DNA of 64,000 nt from Ruficoccus amylovorans. GTDB lineage: Bacteria > Verrucomicrobiota > Verrucomicrobiia > Opitutales > Cerasicoccaceae. The notes below the pieces were generated by a model. The model saw only the letters and a program-made list of their open reading frames with translations, was not told the DNA's origin and searched no databases. This document shows, in pieces, positions 16,397 to 24,952 of this stretch. The stretch lies in NCBI RefSeq assembly GCF_014230085.1, contig NZ_JACHVB010000011.1:1-64000 (forward strand), given 5' to 3'. Each line of letters starts with the position of its first letter. Within the stretch, counting starts at the first letter, position 1. The translations under genes were made by a program, and so were the position numbers.

Positions 16397-17458
16397 CTAT
16401 ACGGTGATGGTCCAGCCCTTGCCGGTGAGGGTGGTTTTGGCGGCGGCGGCTTCGGTCGAACGCAGGTTATTGGCCGAGCCCGGGTTGCCGGAGTAATTGA
16501 ACTGGCCGTTGCTTGCAGTCGTGGCCCCGGCCAACTGGATAAGGGCGGCGTCAATGGCCTCGGCGGTAAGCTGGTTGTTGTGCGCCTTGACATAGCGCAG
16601 CTTGGTCAAGCCCGTTAAGTCCGGGAGCTCCGTCAAAAGGTTGTCGTTGCAAACAAAGTAGAAGAGTTCAGCCAAGCCCGTCAGGGAAGGAAGTGCTGTC
16701 AGTTGATTTTCGTTACAGTAAAAATTCTTGAGGGCGATCATCCCGGTCAGTTCCGGTAATGCCGTGAGCTGATTGCTCTGGCAGTAGAGGTAGGCCAATA
16801 CGGTGAGGTGATTGAGCGGCGGCAGCGCAGTCAGTTGGTTACTTTCGCAATTGACCTGCTGCAATTGGGACTGGGCACTGAGATCGGGCAATACCGTCAG
16901 TTGGTTTCCCGGCAAGTACAGGTCTCTTAGCGACGTAAGATTTTCAAGAGGCGGGATCTGCGTGAGATCGTTGTAGGCCAGACTCAGGCTTTGCAGGTTG
17001 AGCAATCCCTCAATGCCCGAGGCATCTTCAAGTGTCCCCTCCTCAAGGTAAAGAGATTGCAGTTTTACCAACGGGCTCAGGTCGGGGATGCGGTGAAATT
17101 TGCACCCATAGTAAAACCCCAATGACGTTATTTCGGTCAGATGTGTGATCGCCGGGAAGCGCTCCAGCGGACAACCGTAGAGGTTGATGCTGCGCAGGTA
17201 AACGAGGTCTTCCAGGTGCAACTCTCTGACACTCACCCCATCCAGGTAAAAGCCCGTCATGGCCGGGTTGCACCACATGCGCAGATGCGGGGCTCGTTCG
17301 CCTTCGGGACGGGAGGCAATGCTGTCCGTCATCTCCACCAGTCGCTGGGGCTCGCCGGTAGGCAGTGCTGTGGCAGTGCCGGTCAACGAGTCAAGTGTGC
17401 CCGGCGTACTGGCAGGCAAACCGACAGCCGGGCCGAAAAGTTCGTTCAAGTCACTCAT
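16397..17458 (-). CDS. leucine-rich-repeat protein in the tail operon
   Basis: This 353-residue protein contains about nine to ten leucine-rich repeats spanning roughly residues 80-300. The units follow the pattern LxxLxxLYCQSNQLTALPELTG, with LPxL steps of 21-23 residues. The C-terminus (FNYSGNPGSANN...AAKTTLTGKGWTITV) is the cap seen on many LRR proteins of phages and Bacteroidota. It has no signal peptide. It lies between the tail tube gene (3 nt away) and the chaperone genes, so it is probably a tail decoration or adhesion protein. It is unusual there; a moron is the alternative, though strand and spacing match the operon. Confidence 0.9.
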   Translation of the reverse strand: MSDLNELFGPAVGLPASTPGTLDSLTGTATALPTGEPQRLVEMTDSIASRPEGERAPHLRMWCNPAMTGFYLDGVSVRELHLEDLVYLRSINLYGCPLERFPAITHLTEITSLGFYYGCKFHRIPDLSPLVKLQSLYLEEGTLEDASGIEGLLNLQSLSLAYNDLTQIPPLENLTSLRDLYLPGNQLTVLPDLSAQSQLQQVNCESNQLTALPPLNHLTVLAYLYCQSNQLTALPELTGMIALKNFYCNENQLTALPSLTGLAELFYFVCNDNLLTELPDLTGLTKLRYVKAHNNQLTAEAIDAALIQLAGATTASNGQFNYSGNPGSANNLRSTEAAAAKTTLTGKGWTITV

Positions 17459-17461
17459 GGC

Positions 17462-18004
17462 TCAGGCGTCCTTTCGTAGATAAACGGTGCCCACGGGCGA
17501 GAGCACATCGACTTTCATCTCGTAGCCGAACCACTCGTCCCCCACTTCGGGCTGGTTGTTCAGGCGCACGTTGCAGAAAAAGTCCTTGTGCATCAGGCGC
17601 GGGCTCTGGGCGTGCTTGTCGTCCCACACCCGCAGGCGGGCGAAGCCGTTCAAATTCTGCGGGCGCTGAAGCGGGTTGATTTTCCGATAGTCAGGATCGG
17701 TCCCGGTCAACTCACCGGACACACCGTAAAAAAGTACCTCCACGGCCCGGTCATCGACCTCTTCCAATTGGAGCAGGTAGCCGAGACGTAGTTGTGTCGT
17801 GAATACACGGTCGAGAATCTTCACGCTCCGGTAGCTGCCGAAGTGGTCCTTCGTCTCGGCCTGATTCTGGAACGAAAAGGTTTTGACGTTGCCGAACATC
17901 GCGCTGGCGTCGTCGTAGGCGGCTTCGCTCTCGGGGACCACTGTGGCGCCGGTGATGAGCGAAAAATCGCCGCTGCCGATCAGGAGTAAATTCGGGTTGG
18001 GCAT
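17462..18004 (-). CDS. major tail tube protein
   Basis: This 180-residue protein (MPNPNLLLIGSGDFSLITGATVVPESEAAYDD...) has a beta-rich composition. Its position between the tail terminator gene and the chaperone and tape measure genes fits a siphovirus tail tube subunit. Its ending (DEWFGYEMKVDVLSPVGTVYLRKDA) is strand-like. The function call rests on synteny and size, not on a recognised motif. Three bases separate it from the tail terminator candidate. Confidence 0.72.
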   Translation of the reverse strand: MPNPNLLLIGSGDFSLITGATVVPESEAAYDDASAMFGNVKTFSFQNQAETKDHFGSYRSVKILDRVFTTQLRLGYLLQLEEVDDRAVEVLFYGVSGELTGTDPDYRKINPLQRPQNLNGFARLRVWDDKHAQSPRLMHKDFFCNVRLNNQPEVGDEWFGYEMKVDVLSPVGTVYLRKDA

Positions 18005-18007
18005 GGC

Positions 18008-18442
18008 TTAGGGCTGGATGGTTTTTACCTGGAAATTGCAGAAGTATAGGATGAGGCCGCTGTCGAGCGGTCCGGCTTCGTAGGCGGGTGTGTCAACTTG
18101 CAAGACGTGGCGCAGGCCGCGTTCGGTCGCCCAACTGGCCTGATGGAGCGCCTCCAAGACACGCTCGGCCACTTGCAGGGCGTTCTCGCCCGTCTTACTC
18201 TGAGTGGGGTTTTCCAGAACGGATACCACCACCTCGTTGTGTAGAAGCAGCCGGGGACTGTCGGCCTTGGACGCATAACCAGAAGACTGAACCAGCACGA
18301 GGCAGAGTCCCTTCTCCTTCAAGGCCGACTCCAAGCGCCGGTTATGGTCGGCAGAAATGTTGGCGATGATTTCCAGTTCGGTCAGAAAGGCATCGGTACG
18401 CAACTGCGCCGTGACGGCGGGGATGACTTCGGAGAGCTTCAT
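18008..18442 (-). CDS. putative tail terminator protein
   Basis: This 144-residue protein has the alpha/beta pattern of tail terminators of the gpU/gp37 type: MKLSEVIPAVTAQLRTDAFL, then HNEVVVSVLENPTQSKTGENALQVAERVLEALH and a final beta strand (LILYFCNFQVKTI). These proteins cap the tail tube and join it to the head. It overlaps the upstream connector-like gene by four bases. The call is by size, composition and gene order. Confidence 0.6.
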   Translation of the reverse strand: MKLSEVIPAVTAQLRTDAFLTELEIIANISADHNRRLESALKEKGLCLVLVQSSGYASKADSPRLLLHNEVVVSVLENPTQSKTGENALQVAERVLEALHQASWATERGLRHVLQVDTPAYEAGPLDSGLILYFCNFQVKTIQP

Positions 18443-19017
18443 GCGAAGATGCGGCCAACGGTCCGCTTGAGGGCTTCCTGCTGTTTGCGCCGGACGTAGG
18501 TTTTCATGTCGGCGGCCTGGGCGCGGAGCGCCTTGTCCACAAGACTACGCTGGCGGTTCTGCACCATCACTCCTTCGAGAAAACTGCTGATGCGGACGGA
18601 GGGATGGCGCTGGCCTTTGGCCGTGCGGATGAGGGCCTCACCGATCTTGCGGTTGCGCCGGGAGGTGGCGCTGTGGCGGGCGTTCTGGCCGTCGCGGTTC
18701 GCCCGCCAGGCCCGAAACAAGTAGCTCACGGACAGGTAGCGGATCGACCGTTTGCGCAGGGCGAGTTCCTGTTTCACGGAAAGGGACTTGCCGTCCGTGC
18801 CCTGACGGCGGCGAATGGCGTAGCCATGGACGGCGGCTTCCTGCTCAATCTTGTCGCGGGTCGGAGCGATGGCCTTGAACTGCCGGTACAGTTCCCACTG
18901 CACCTTCTTGGCCCGGTTCTCAATCAGCGGCCCGGCCTCGCGCTGATTATACCGCAGATACTCGCGCAAGGCCCGGTCGAACTGACGCAGGGACTGACTG
19001 GACGGCGCTTCATTCAT
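18439..19017 (-). CDS. putative head-tail connector / neck protein
   Basis: This 192-residue, very basic and helical protein (many Arg and Lys; EYLRYNQREAGPLIENRAKKVQWELYRQF) sits between the joining protein and the tail terminator, where HK97 gp10-like neck proteins occur. No motif was recognised. The ATG at 19017 has no Shine-Dalgarno sequence; a TTTTGACA box lies 13 nt upstream instead. Confidence 0.58.
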   Translation of the reverse strand: MNEAPSSQSLRQFDRALREYLRYNQREAGPLIENRAKKVQWELYRQFKAIAPTRDKIEQEAAVHGYAIRRRQGTDGKSLSVKQELALRKRSIRYLSVSYLFRAWRANRDGQNARHSATSRRNRKIGEALIRTAKGQRHPSVRISSFLEGVMVQNRQRSLVDKALRAQAADMKTYVRRKQQEALKRTVGRIFA

Positions 19018-19030
19018 GCAGCGGGCGCGG

Positions 19031-19036
19031 TGTCAA
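19031..19036 (-). promoter_or_regulatory. TTGACA box 13 nt before a start codon
   Basis: The minus strand reads TTTTGACA, then 13 nt, then ATG 19017. The spacer is C+G-rich with no ribosome site. Member of the prophage-wide set. Confidence 0.55.
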
Positions 19037-19042
19037 AACAGC

Positions 19043-19270
19043 TCACAGCTTCCCGAGGAACCGCAGCACCCCGAGCACGGCAACCACCAGCGGCGGGATG
19101 GCCGTCGTCACCCAAAAGAATTTCAGGAGCATGTCCATTTTACCTTTGAGGTCGCGGATGTCCGAACGCAGGCCGTTCTCGCCGGTCTGCCCCCAGAGCG
19201 TCACCTCCAGCACGGTCAGGCGCTTTTCGATCTCCCGCAGGCGGGTGAAGATTTCTTCGTGCTCGTTCAT
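19043..19270 (-). CDS. small membrane protein, XhlA-like
   Basis: This 75-residue protein has an N-terminal coiled coil (EEIFTRLREIEKRLTVLEVTLWG) followed by a single membrane helix (FFWVTTAIPPLVVAVLGVLRFLG), the layout of hemolysin XhlA-type phage proteins. Such proteins assist lysis or superinfection control in other phages. ATG 19270 overlaps the upstream gene's stop by four bases; the longer frame from 19288 would intrude into that gene. Confidence 0.65.
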   Translation of the reverse strand: MNEHEEIFTRLREIEKRLTVLEVTLWGQTGENGLRSDIRDLKGKMDMLLKFFWVTTAIPPLVVAVLGVLRFLGKL

Positions 19271-19584
19271 ACGTAGGACACCTCGCATTCGAAGTTTATG
19301 GTGAGATCGCCGGGCGTGCGAACGATGTGCGTCACCCGGTAACGGGTGCCCTGCCCATCCTCAAAGCCGTCTCCCGCAACGGGTAGCCCATCGGGAAACG
19401 CCGAGGCGAAGACACGAACACCCACGGTGTTATCGTCACCCGGCGTAAGGTCGAAGCCCTCCGCTTTCGGTTGGAGCGTACGGATCAAGGCTGTAAAGGA
19501 ATGGTCGTTCCAGGCCAGGGAGGTACCGGCGATTTCGAGTAATTCGGCAAAGCCTTCAGACTGGTCATACTGTTTGGGCGTCAT
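19267..19584 (-). CDS. putative head-tail joining protein
   Basis: This 105-residue protein (MTPKQYDQSEGFAELLEIAGTSLAW...GDGFEDGQGTRYRVTHIVRTPGDLTINFECEVSY) is strand-rich and of gpFII-like size. It lies at the head-to-tail junction of the operon. ATG 19584 is preferred over TTG 19590 because a TTGACA box then sits exactly 13 nt upstream. The function is by position. Confidence 0.6.
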   Translation of the reverse strand: MTPKQYDQSEGFAELLEIAGTSLAWNDHSFTALIRTLQPKAEGFDLTPGDDNTVGVRVFASAFPDGLPVAGDGFEDGQGTRYRVTHIVRTPGDLTINFECEVSYV

Positions 19585-19597
19585 CCCCAAGAAGGGG

Positions 19598-19603
19598 TGT
19601 CAA
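19598..19603 (-). promoter_or_regulatory. TTGACA box 13 nt before a start codon
   Basis: The minus strand reads TTTTGACA, then CCCCTTCTTGGGG, then ATG 19584. The spacer is itself a small palindrome and holds no ribosome site. Two plus-strand cargo genes begin beyond it. Confidence 0.55.
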
Positions 19604-19774
19604 AAGTAAGAGTATTCAAAAAACGGCCTACGCAAATTTGGCATAAGTTCTTCAAACTGACAGAGCATTGACGAGCATAGATATTCTGTCTAAGCTTTGA
19701 AATCAACTTTTGGCATCCAATTTGGTAATTGGCAGCACTAGCAAAAAAATAAATCTATAAGAATAAATAATCAC

Positions 19775-20083
19775 ATGGAAACAATAACAGATTTTATCGC
19801 ATGGCTTGATGGAGCAGAGCCAGAAGGACACGATGAAGTGTATTCTCTTTATCGGTCAGTGAAAGATTGTAAAGCATGGGGATCTTATAAAACTGTTCCT
19901 GCCAGAGGGAATGGTGATCGTTGGATTGTTACAGCTGACCATATTGATAGTTGCAATCTTCTCCTAGCCTCTGAGAGGGCTAAGGAAGCGTTTTTGCTAC
20001 ATTTGGAGAGGACATATTGCGACAATGATTTGGACATGGAAGGCTGGCATGCATTCAAGCATGCCATGTCCAAAAACGACTAA
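19775..20083 (+). CDS. plus-strand cargo gene, unknown protein (102 aa)
   Basis: This acidic protein begins METITDFIAWLDGAEPEGHDEVYSLYRSV and contains SYKTVPARGNGDRWIVTADH. No family was recognised. It runs opposite to the surrounding late genes and is visibly more A+T-rich, with an A+T-rich leader at 19591-19774. That is the usual look of a moron, an independently expressed cargo gene. It is followed after about 60 nt by a second cargo gene. Confidence 0.7.
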   Translation: METITDFIAWLDGAEPEGHDEVYSLYRSVKDCKAWGSYKTVPARGNGDRWIVTADHIDSCNLLLASERAKEAFLLHLERTYCDNDLDMEGWHAFKHAMSKND

Positions 20084-20142
20084 TAGCGGTGAGTTATTCA
20101 TCTGCATGACGAATGCCATTTAAGTGTGTTTATTGGAAAAGT

Positions 20143-20754
20143 ATGGAACGTGAAACTACCTGCCCACCACCACCAATTCTTCACAAATTCGGGAAACGTT
20201 GTTACTTAGAACCACTTCTGAAAAACGGAGTCGTTTCGTTCGCGGTAGCAACATCCTACAACGACTCTGCGCTTACCGAAGGACAACAAGACAATGAGAC
20301 CACACGGGTTTTCTCGCTAGCTCCTGGAGTTGATTTTTCCTTTCATTTTAAAGGGAGAGATGGAGACGACCTAAAGTATTACATCTGGTGCTCTAGCCTT
20401 GATTACTCGGAAGACTTGCTCACGGAGTTTGATGCCGACTCCTGCCTTATCATCACTGATCCAGGTCAGTTTGGAGATCGGCTTTTGACCGAGGTTCGCA
20501 GACAATTCCCAACAAATGAAGCGGGTATTCCCGGTTGTGACTTCTATGCGCGTGACGTTAAATATTATGACGAAAATCGCCCTCCAGTAACATCAAAACA
20601 GGAGCATTTAATTTATATGAAGAAGAATCGGTATTCGCATCAAGCGGAATTCCGTTTTGTTTTTGCAACCGACCCCAAAAGGACGCTCCCTGATCGTATT
20701 GAAATCAAAATCGGATCCATCGAAGATATTGCTGCGTTCTATGTTCCCGAATAA
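20143..20754 (+). CDS. plus-strand cargo gene, unknown protein (about 203 aa)
   Basis: The protein reads MERETTCPPPPILHKFGKRCYLEPLLKNGVVSFAVATSYND..., with a later basic YMKKNRYSHQAEFRFVFATDP. The ending in DRIEIKIGSIEDIAAFYV recalls proteins that end with a short beta-alpha unit, but I cannot name the family. ATG 20143 has GGAA a few bases upstream; ATG 20113, 10 codons earlier, is the alternative. It converges on the capsid gene and belongs with the other plus-strand cargo genes. Confidence 0.7.
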   Translation: MERETTCPPPPILHKFGKRCYLEPLLKNGVVSFAVATSYNDSALTEGQQDNETTRVFSLAPGVDFSFHFKGRDGDDLKYYIWCSSLDYSEDLLTEFDADSCLIITDPGQFGDRLLTEVRRQFPTNEAGIPGCDFYARDVKYYDENRPPVTSKQEHLIYMKKNRYSHQAEFRFVFATDPKRTLPDRIEIKIGSIEDIAAFYVPE

Positions 20755-20862
20755 GGTATGAGTCTAAATCAACTGTTGTTAGACGTAAAAGTGTGACAAG
20801 GAAGAGGCCCCACCGTCTCCGATGAGGCCCCCGAGTCATGAGCGACGGGCAGTATTCCCAAG

Positions 20863-21771
20863 TTACTCAGCCGGGCCGACAATGCGCTTGATGCCAGCGG
20901 CGATGGCGGTAACGAAGCCGTAGAGGCATTCGAAGGCGACGATTTCCTTGCCCGAGTCGTTGTCGTAGAAGCGGCGGTAGCCGAAGGTGATCCCCGTTTC
21001 GGGGTCGCTGACGGGGCCGGACTCCAGGTAGGACTCGGGCCGGAGCGGCGCGAGGTAGCGCATGGCGACCGCAAGCCCCGCCGGGTGGGCGGCGAAGCCG
21101 ACCAGTTGTTCGCCGTTGTCGGGCAGGACGATGGTGTCGTAAACATCGAAGCCGTAGATGCGGGGGATGCGGGCCTCCATGAGGGAGGGCTGACTCATCT
21201 GCATCAGGTAGCTGTGGCTGATCTTGTCGTCGCCCAAGAGCGCCGTGTAGTAGGAGTCGTCGAGGATGAGCGAACGCTCGGTGGTGGGCATCTTGGCCTG
21301 AGCGCAAGCCCCGCGAATACCCAGCACGCTGGCGGCGTTGAAAGCCTCGGCAGCGACAGCCGCAATGGCGGGAGCGCCGTAGTTGGCCAGCGTGATGACG
21401 GAGAAGATATCCTGCAGTACGTCCTGCGCGAGTTGCTTGGCCTCGGAACCGGCCAGCCGCTCCAGCTTGATGAAGCTCGACTCGGCGGCTTCCTTGTCGG
21501 TCAGGTGAAAGGAGCGCACCTTGTGCCGGTTGCAGACGACGGGGATGGTGGTGACCGTGCGGTCGGCGTTCTGCGAGTAGCTGCCCGCGAAGTCCGAGCT
21601 GACCGGCAGCGCGTTGCCCACGACGGGCACATTGACGGTCTTGCCGCGCTCCAGAAACTCCGACGAGAAGTCGGTGGAGAACGCGCGGAGGGGCTGAAGG
21701 GCGGCGCGGAAAGCTTCCAGAAACGCCTGCGAGATGCGGATGTCCTGTAAATTAGTGAGGGTGTTGGCCAT
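20863..21771 (-). CDS. major capsid protein
   Basis: This 302-residue protein reads MANTLTNLQDIRISQAFLEAFRAALQPLRAFSTDFSSEFLERGKTVNVPVVG. The opening, the strand-rich middle (GSYSQNADRTVTTIPVVCNRHKVRSFHLTDKEA) and the domain with RIYGFDVYDTIVLPDNGEQLVGFAAHPAGLAVAMRYL are the pattern of P22- and T4-unrelated capsid proteins annotated as phage coat protein. Its position after scaffold and protease supports the call. It is probably the most abundant virion protein. Confidence 0.82.
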   Translation of the reverse strand: MANTLTNLQDIRISQAFLEAFRAALQPLRAFSTDFSSEFLERGKTVNVPVVGNALPVSSDFAGSYSQNADRTVTTIPVVCNRHKVRSFHLTDKEAAESSFIKLERLAGSEAKQLAQDVLQDIFSVITLANYGAPAIAAVAAEAFNAASVLGIRGACAQAKMPTTERSLILDDSYYTALLGDDKISHSYLMQMSQPSLMEARIPRIYGFDVYDTIVLPDNGEQLVGFAAHPAGLAVAMRYLAPLRPESYLESGPVSDPETGITFGYRRFYDNDSGKEIVAFECLYGFVTAIAAGIKRIVGPAE

Positions 21772-21815
21772 GGTAAATCGGGTTGGTTAAGGGTCGGTGG
21801 TGGCATAAAGTGAAC

Positions 21816-22226
21816 TCAGTGCCCGAGGATCTTGTCCTTGTATTTGCGCCAGAAGGCGGTCTGCTCGGCGGGCGTCTTCTGCGCCTTGAGCTGCTCGGTG
21901 AGGTCGCCGGTCTCGGGGGCTCCCTGCGCGGTGACGGGCTGCGGCTCGACCCCGACACTCGCGCAAATCTCGGCGGCGCGGGCCTCGGCGGTTTTCGCCT
22001 CGGACTGCAAACGCTCGACGGTGGCCTGCGCGTCCTGATGCTGCTGACGGGCCTGCTTGAGGTCGCCCTGCAACTGCGTGACCAGCGCCGATTCCTCGGC
22101 TTGGGAGGTTTCGGCCTGCGTGAGTTGCTCGCGCAGCGTGGTGACAGTGGCGCGTTCAGCTTCGAGCTGGGTTTCCAGCTCCGCGATTCGCGCCTCGGCG
22201 GCGGTGAGTTTTTCTTCGAGGGTCAT
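21816..22226 (-). CDS. capsid scaffold-like coiled-coil protein
   Basis: This 136-residue protein is almost wholly coiled coil from residue 1 to 90 (MTLEEKLTAAEARIAELETQLEAERATVTTLREQL), then a linker and a C-terminal basic helix (TAFWRKYKDKIL). It lies between the S49 protease and capsid genes. This matches scaffolding proteins that template prohead assembly and are then digested. The ATG overlaps the protease stop. The 42-residue linker is rich in P, T and Q. Confidence 0.75.
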   Translation of the reverse strand: MTLEEKLTAAEARIAELETQLEAERATVTTLREQLTQAETSQAEESALVTQLQGDLKQARQQHQDAQATVERLQSEAKTAEARAAEICASVGVEPQPVTAQGAPETGDLTEQLKAQKTPAEQTAFWRKYKDKILGH

Positions 22227-23020
22227 GATTGCATGAGGGTTGATGTCAACTTGGCGATCAGCGCGGCACGGCTGGGGACGATGCCGGTGACGAGGTTCTG
22301 CTTCGCGGCCTCCGTCCCGTAAAAGGTCTGTCCCTCCAATGCGGAGGCCGACACGTAGCGGCGCTTGGCGCTGACCGCGTCCTTGAACATCCCGTGAATC
22401 TGGTCCACGCGCTCCTGCAAGAGCGCCCGCTGATCGTCGGTCAGGCTGGTGCCAGGGATGCCCGCCGCCTTGTAGGTGCCCGCTTTGATCAGGTCCACGA
22501 ACAGCCCTCGCTGGGCGAAGGCGTCCGAGGCGTCGAGCACTGCGAGATAAACGCCCACGGAGCCCACCGTGGCGCTCTGGGTGCAAAGGAACTCGGTGGC
22601 CTGGCTCCCGAGCCAGTAGGCGGCGGAACAGGCTTCGCTCGCGGTGAAGGCATAGGTGGGCTTCGGGAAGGCGGCGATTTGCGCGGCCAGTTCGGGTATG
22701 CCGGTCACCGTGCCGCCGGGCGAATCAATGTCCAACAGCAGCGCGTGAACATCCGGATCGGCGGCGAAAGTATCGAGTGTGGCCGACAGCTCCCCCGTGT
22801 CGGATGCCCCGAGGAGTTTTTCAATCGGCATCAGCCCCTGACCGAGAATACCGCTGATCGGGACGATCCCGATGCCGTTTTCCACCCGAGCCTGCGGCGG
22901 CTCGCCAAACAATTCCTTGATCGTATCGGAAAATCCGCCACAGCGCTCGACGAATGCTGTCAGCAGGCGCGGCTCAATCAGCAGCGGATCGTGACGGAGA
23001 ATGGCATGGGCGAAGGGCAC
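22223..23020 (-). CDS. S49 (SppA-like) prohead protease
   Basis: This 265-residue serine peptidase belongs to the ClpP/SppA fold, and phages use such proteins to clear the scaffold during maturation. It contains LLLDIDSPGGTVTGIPELAAQI, the nucleophile region SEACSAAYWLGSQA, GSVGVYLAVLD, and a candidate base Lys in IKAGTYKAAGIPGTSLT. It starts with GTG at 23020, supported by a TTGACA box 13 nt upstream. A plus-strand cargo gene begins 47 nt beyond. Its end overlaps the scaffold start. Confidence 0.88.
   Translation of the reverse strand: MPFAHAILRHDPLLIEPRLLTAFVERCGGFSDTIKELFGEPPQARVENGIGIVPISGILGQGLMPIEKLLGASDTGELSATLDTFAADPDVHALLLDIDSPGGTVTGIPELAAQIAAFPKPTYAFTASEACSAAYWLGSQATEFLCTQSATVGSVGVYLAVLDASDAFAQRGLFVDLIKAGTYKAAGIPGTSLTDDQRALLQERVDQIHGMFKDAVSAKRRYVSASALEGQTFYGTEAAKQNLVTGIVPSRAALIAKLTSTLMQS
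22244..22249 (-). promoter_or_regulatory. TTGACA box 17 nt before the scaffold start
   Basis: GTTGACA lies within the last codons of the S49 protease gene, 17 nt before ATG 22226. The spacing differs from the 13-14 nt class, so membership is less certain. Confidence 0.35.
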
Positions 23021-23033
23021 GCCATTGGTAGCT

Positions 23034-23039
23034 TGTCAA
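23034..23039 (-). promoter_or_regulatory. TTGACA box 13 nt before a GTG start
   Basis: The minus strand reads TGTTGACA, then 13 nt, then GTG 23020 of the protease gene. No Shine-Dalgarno sequence is present in the spacer. Confidence 0.55.
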
Positions 23040-23066
23040 CAGGCAAGAAGCCAAAATAATAAGCTC

Positions 23067-23537
23067 ATGGGACCATCTCTTGCCAAATACCCCCATCTTG
23101 AGTTTCGACGTGATACAATCTCGCGGCGTGCAAAACAAACAAAGGGCATCATCGGTGAGCTTCAGCTTATAGCCAAGCACACCGATGGTGAACACGCCTT
23201 GTACCGTAACGATAAAACTAGTGAATACTGGCAGCTCGCTTCTGCATGGAATTGGGGAGCTTTGTCGTATTGTTTTCTTGTCCCCGAGATATCCCTGGCT
23301 GACTGGAATTCTGAACGATATATCGACCCGGACGAATTGATAGTCTTCGTTGGAGCCGTCCAAAATTATTTCACACAAGACTCAAACCGTAAGATAAGGG
23401 GGCTGAAGGAGCATATGGAAAAGCTTCAAAAGGCTGGGTTATTCCCGAAGGAACCCACTGGGAGATGGTTCGGGCCCTACGTGCGTGAAAACGTTATCCC
23501 CGACTATAATGCTCTAGAATCGCGTTGGAATGCCTAG
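23067..23537 (+). CDS. plus-strand cargo gene, unknown protein (156 aa)
   Basis: The protein begins MGPSLAKYPHLEFRRDTISRRAKQTKG and includes GELQLIAKHTDGEHALYRND, WGALSYCFLVPEISLADWNSERYIDPDELIVFVGAVQNYF and WFGPYVRENVIPDYN. No family was recognised. Composition is A+T-rich relative to its neighbours. It is inserted between the protease and portal genes on the opposite strand, and its stop overlaps the portal stop by four bases. Confidence 0.7.
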   Translation: MGPSLAKYPHLEFRRDTISRRAKQTKGIIGELQLIAKHTDGEHALYRNDKTSEYWQLASAWNWGALSYCFLVPEISLADWNSERYIDPDELIVFVGAVQNYFTQDSNRKIRGLKEHMEKLQKAGLFPKEPTGRWFGPYVRENVIPDYNALESRWNA

Positions 23538-24952
23538 CTCCCTGATTCCTCTGATCGACTCTCTGCACTTGCCACCATCTGTGTGCCGCTGGGTTTCCAA
23601 AGCATACTCACGGGCACGCTATACTTCTCGGCGGCTTCCATGATGGCCTTGGCGTCCTGCGCCCGGCGCTCCAGTTCCTCGCGGAAGTCCATGCCCAGTT
23701 CCGAATAGTGATCCGATAGCGTTTTGAGCCCGGTCTCCACATCGGACCGGTTCTGCTGGGCCTCGCGCCCCGCATCGACCGTCACCCGGCGCGGACAGAC
23801 CCAGCCGACGCGGTTCCAGTTCTTGGCGGGAGCGAGTTCGCCCCGGTCGATGGCGTCCCCGATGACGTAGCCCCAGGTCGGACGCAGTAGCCGCTGGATA
23901 AGGATCATCTGCCGGTAGCTGAAGCGTCGGTCAGCTTTGGCCACGATCAGCCGCACACCCGCGCCGCCGATCTTACCAGCATCGAGCACGAACTCATAGG
24001 GCAGCATCCCGGCGGCGGAATCTCGCTTCAGGTGTTCCAAGAATCCAGTGAAGACGGGGCTGGGTCGATTCGATTGAAAGCTCTCCAGCGATTCGCCGGG
24101 CTGCAGAGAAACGATCTTTCCGCCCACGATCCGTTGCAGACTGACCGGATCGCTCGGGGGAGGGGCATCCTCCGAGCCGGTATCGACCGAAAAGTCTGAA
24201 AGCTCTTCCAGCCCGCCGTTCTCGCGCTTGATGATGCGGGCGATGTCGGCGTTGTCCTTCACCGCGTGCTTTTCCAGCGCGAGCATTTCCATCTCGTCGA
24301 GGATGTGGTTGATCGAATGCTGCAAGGTCGGCGGCTGGCGCACACCGCTGGCCGACTCCGGCTCGAAGATGTGCATGACCGCATGGGCCGGAATGTCGCG
24401 GGCGGTGTTGTCGTCGAGGATCAGCCGGTAGGCAACGGGAGCCCCGTAAGCATCGAGCCGGATGCCATCGGCGGTTTCGCTCGACGCGAATCCTTCCCCG
24501 ATGCGGTGCGCCTCGATCAGTTGCAGGCGCGGACGCCCGAAGCGGTCGCGCACTTTTAGGCAGAAGAATTCTCCGTCCACGTCCAACCCCCGGCAGACTA
24601 GGTGCTGGCATTCCTCGAAGCTGAAGCGCTGAGTAATCTCGGCCCGTGCCGCCCAGCGGGAAAAGTAGTCCTCGGCAGCTTTGTTCCACTCGAGGTCGTC
24701 GGTCATGGCCTGCGGCTGAATACCGTCGCCCGTGGAGTAGATCGCCATGTCCGCCACCATCTCCCGGGCAAAGCCCGAGTTCTTGTTGAGGTAGCGCGAG
24801 CGGCGCACCAACTCGCGCCGGGTGTGGCTGCTCAATTCCTTCTTGGCGTCCGTGGGCGCGGCTCCCGGCACCTGGCTGCGCCGACGAGAGGTGTTGGCGT
24901 TTTCATAAGAACTGGAACCGAAGAGGCGACCGAGACGTTCGAGGAGCTTCAC
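23534..24952 (-). CDS. phage portal protein (lambda type)
   Basis: This 472-residue protein is of the lambda gpB-like portal family, the twelve-subunit ring through which DNA is packaged. Typical features are TRRELVRRSRYLNKNSGFAREMVADMAIYSTGDGIQPQA near residue 45-85, VCRGLDVDGEFFCLKVRDRFGRPRLQLIEAHRIGEG, and GIHPEFxSASGVRQPPTL-like text (FEPESASGVRQPPTLQHSINHILDEMEML). It starts with GTG 24952 overlapping the gpW stop, with a TTGACA box 13 nt upstream. Confidence 0.93.
   Translation of the reverse strand: MKLLERLGRLFGSSSYENANTSRRRSQVPGAAPTDAKKELSSHTRRELVRRSRYLNKNSGFAREMVADMAIYSTGDGIQPQAMTDDLEWNKAAEDYFSRWAARAEITQRFSFEECQHLVCRGLDVDGEFFCLKVRDRFGRPRLQLIEAHRIGEGFASSETADGIRLDAYGAPVAYRLILDDNTARDIPAHAVMHIFEPESASGVRQPPTLQHSINHILDEMEMLALEKHAVKDNADIARIIKRENGGLEELSDFSVDTGSEDAPPPSDPVSLQRIVGGKIVSLQPGESLESFQSNRPSPVFTGFLEHLKRDSAAGMLPYEFVLDAGKIGGAGVRLIVAKADRRFSYRQMILIQRLLRPTWGYVIGDAIDRGELAPAKNWNRVGWVCPRRVTVDAGREAQQNRSDVETGLKTLSDHYSELGMDFREELERRAQDAKAIMEAAEKYSVPVSMLWKPSGTQMVASAESRSEESGS

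Noticed and set aside
20812-20832. Direct repeat GAGGCCCC near the capsid gene end
   Set aside because: Too short and without a stem; likely chance.
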